NCBI GenBank assembly: GCA_000499405.2
Contig: HG738138.1
Span: 18,329,753-18,393,752 of the forward strand
Direction of reading: 5' to 3'
DNA length: 64,000 bases
Source: Onchocerca volvulus
Taxonomy: Eukaryota; Nematoda; Chromadorea; Rhabditida; Onchocercidae
Shown here in pieces: positions 63,109-64,000 of this stretch. A program made the position numbers and the translations under genes. The number at the start of each line of letters is the position of its first letter. The stretch's first letter is position 1. The notes below the pieces were generated by a model. It was not told the DNA's origin. It saw only the letters and a program-made list of their open reading frames with translations, and searched no databases.

Positions 63109-63539
63109 ATGTCTTCCAAGAAGTTGGAAGTAATCAGCAAGGTAACATTATTATAAAATTCCAAATCTGTCTTTTTACTCTGTCCATCAACGCCCTCAAC
63201 AACAAAAGATTAAAAATAATTAAACGACTGATATAGTGATGTGCTTCTTTCAGGAGGCTGATTTAAAAGTTTAATTATTCTTTTAAGCTGATGCTTTGTA
63301 GGAATACGATGATTATTCCGTAGATATCAACCATGAGTAGAACAATATGATGATTTTGTTTGGTATTTTTATATTAATTATACAGATAATTAGTATGAAA
63401 ATACCTGCACTGATACAAATCAAGATAGTAAGATTTGCCAAATGAAGATATGCGTTTTACACTTGGATCGTTTTATTTGCAGGGAGAATCTGATACTGCA
63501 TATTTGAGTAATTATATCGGAAAAGTGATCGATTACAAT
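63109..63539 (+). CDS. Possible 5' exons of a gene leaving the window
   Basis: ATG at 63109 opens MSSKKLEVISK, ending at a GTAACA donor (63142). A good TTTGCAG acceptor at 63482 leads to GESDTAYLSNYIGKVIDYN, ending before GTATTA (63540). Both exons are phase 0. A 15-base exon at 63254-63268 (EADLK), after CTTCTTTCAG, could fit between them, also phase 0. No later exon was found before 64000 and no family is recognised, so this is a weak partial model. Confidence 0.25.
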
Positions 63540-64000
63540 GTATTACTTTCCTTGTAAATAGAAGAATATTTACTTTTAGTTTTCCAAACTTCACACTTCT
63601 TGGATTTTATGAAACTTCAAGTCATCGTATAAATATTTGAAGCTTTGATATATTTGTCGTTTGACAATACTCTGCAAGATGAATTAATGATGTGTTTTGA
63701 GCTTTAATGCCCCATTGATAGTTGGAATACCTTAATGATGAAATAGATATATGTAAAATGCGGCAAATAGAATCAATAGTATTTGTACACGGAACAGAAA
63801 AACTTTTGCAGAATTCTGCGGTTCTGAAAAGCTTTGAAATAATCACAAGAGAATTTTTTTCACATGTTTGCACAAAATTTTAAATCCTTTTCATCGCATT
63901 TAAATTATTGATGGCATTTTATTAAATGGAAGGCTGAAAAAAATTCTAGTATCAGAGGAATGTATTCTTGCATTTAAATCTATGAAATCTTGAATTTGCA

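Noticed and set aside
1..64000. CRISPR array, Wolbachia insert or intact transposon
   Set aside because: No regularly spaced repeats, no bacterial-type genes, and no transposase, reverse transcriptase or long terminal repeats were seen.

Overview
The window reads as nuclear DNA of a nematode, most likely a clade III/filarial species. It is very AT-rich, with many poly-A and poly-T runs. Genes are split by introns ending in TTTTCAG or TTGCAG, protein matches are closest to nematode-type architectures, and one gene is a nematode-style serpentine receptor. All exon models were built by eye from splice sites and reading phase. Phases close exactly for the six main conserved genes; for sfa-1 this depends on the exon 1 donor chosen, and the receptor model also closes.

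Layout on the + strand: splicing factor 1/branch-point-binding protein (about 158-6519), a seven-transmembrane receptor (11569-14456), L-2-hydroxyglutarate dehydrogenase (17231-21969), and a 16-kb TACC-domain centrosome/microtubule gene (27947-44057) with an apparent second first exon at 33106. A one-exon gene for a 45-residue membrane microprotein lies at 47569-47706, behind a TATA box.

On the - strand three essential genes run head to tail. V-ATPase subunit E (55254-53333) is followed by RNA polymerase II subunit RPB9 (52417-51598), then Ragulator subunit LAMTOR2 (50772-49696). The gaps are 0.8-0.9 kb, each with an AATAAA and a candidate splice acceptor before the next ATG, which looks like an operon. 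V-ATPase and Ragulator are physical partners in lysosomal amino-acid sensing.

The right end (55.8-64 kb) is nearly gene-free. It holds a 126-nt near-perfect hairpin at 59909-60034 (candidate microRNA precursor or small inverted-repeat element), a frameshifted coding-like stretch at 57342-57575, a tRNA-like relic near 61.5 kb, a 38-T run, and a possible first exon of a gene leaving the window at 63109. No CRISPR array, intact transposon, rRNA or bacterial insert was seen. The clearest leads are the V-ATPase E/RPB9/LAMTOR2 string and the hairpin.
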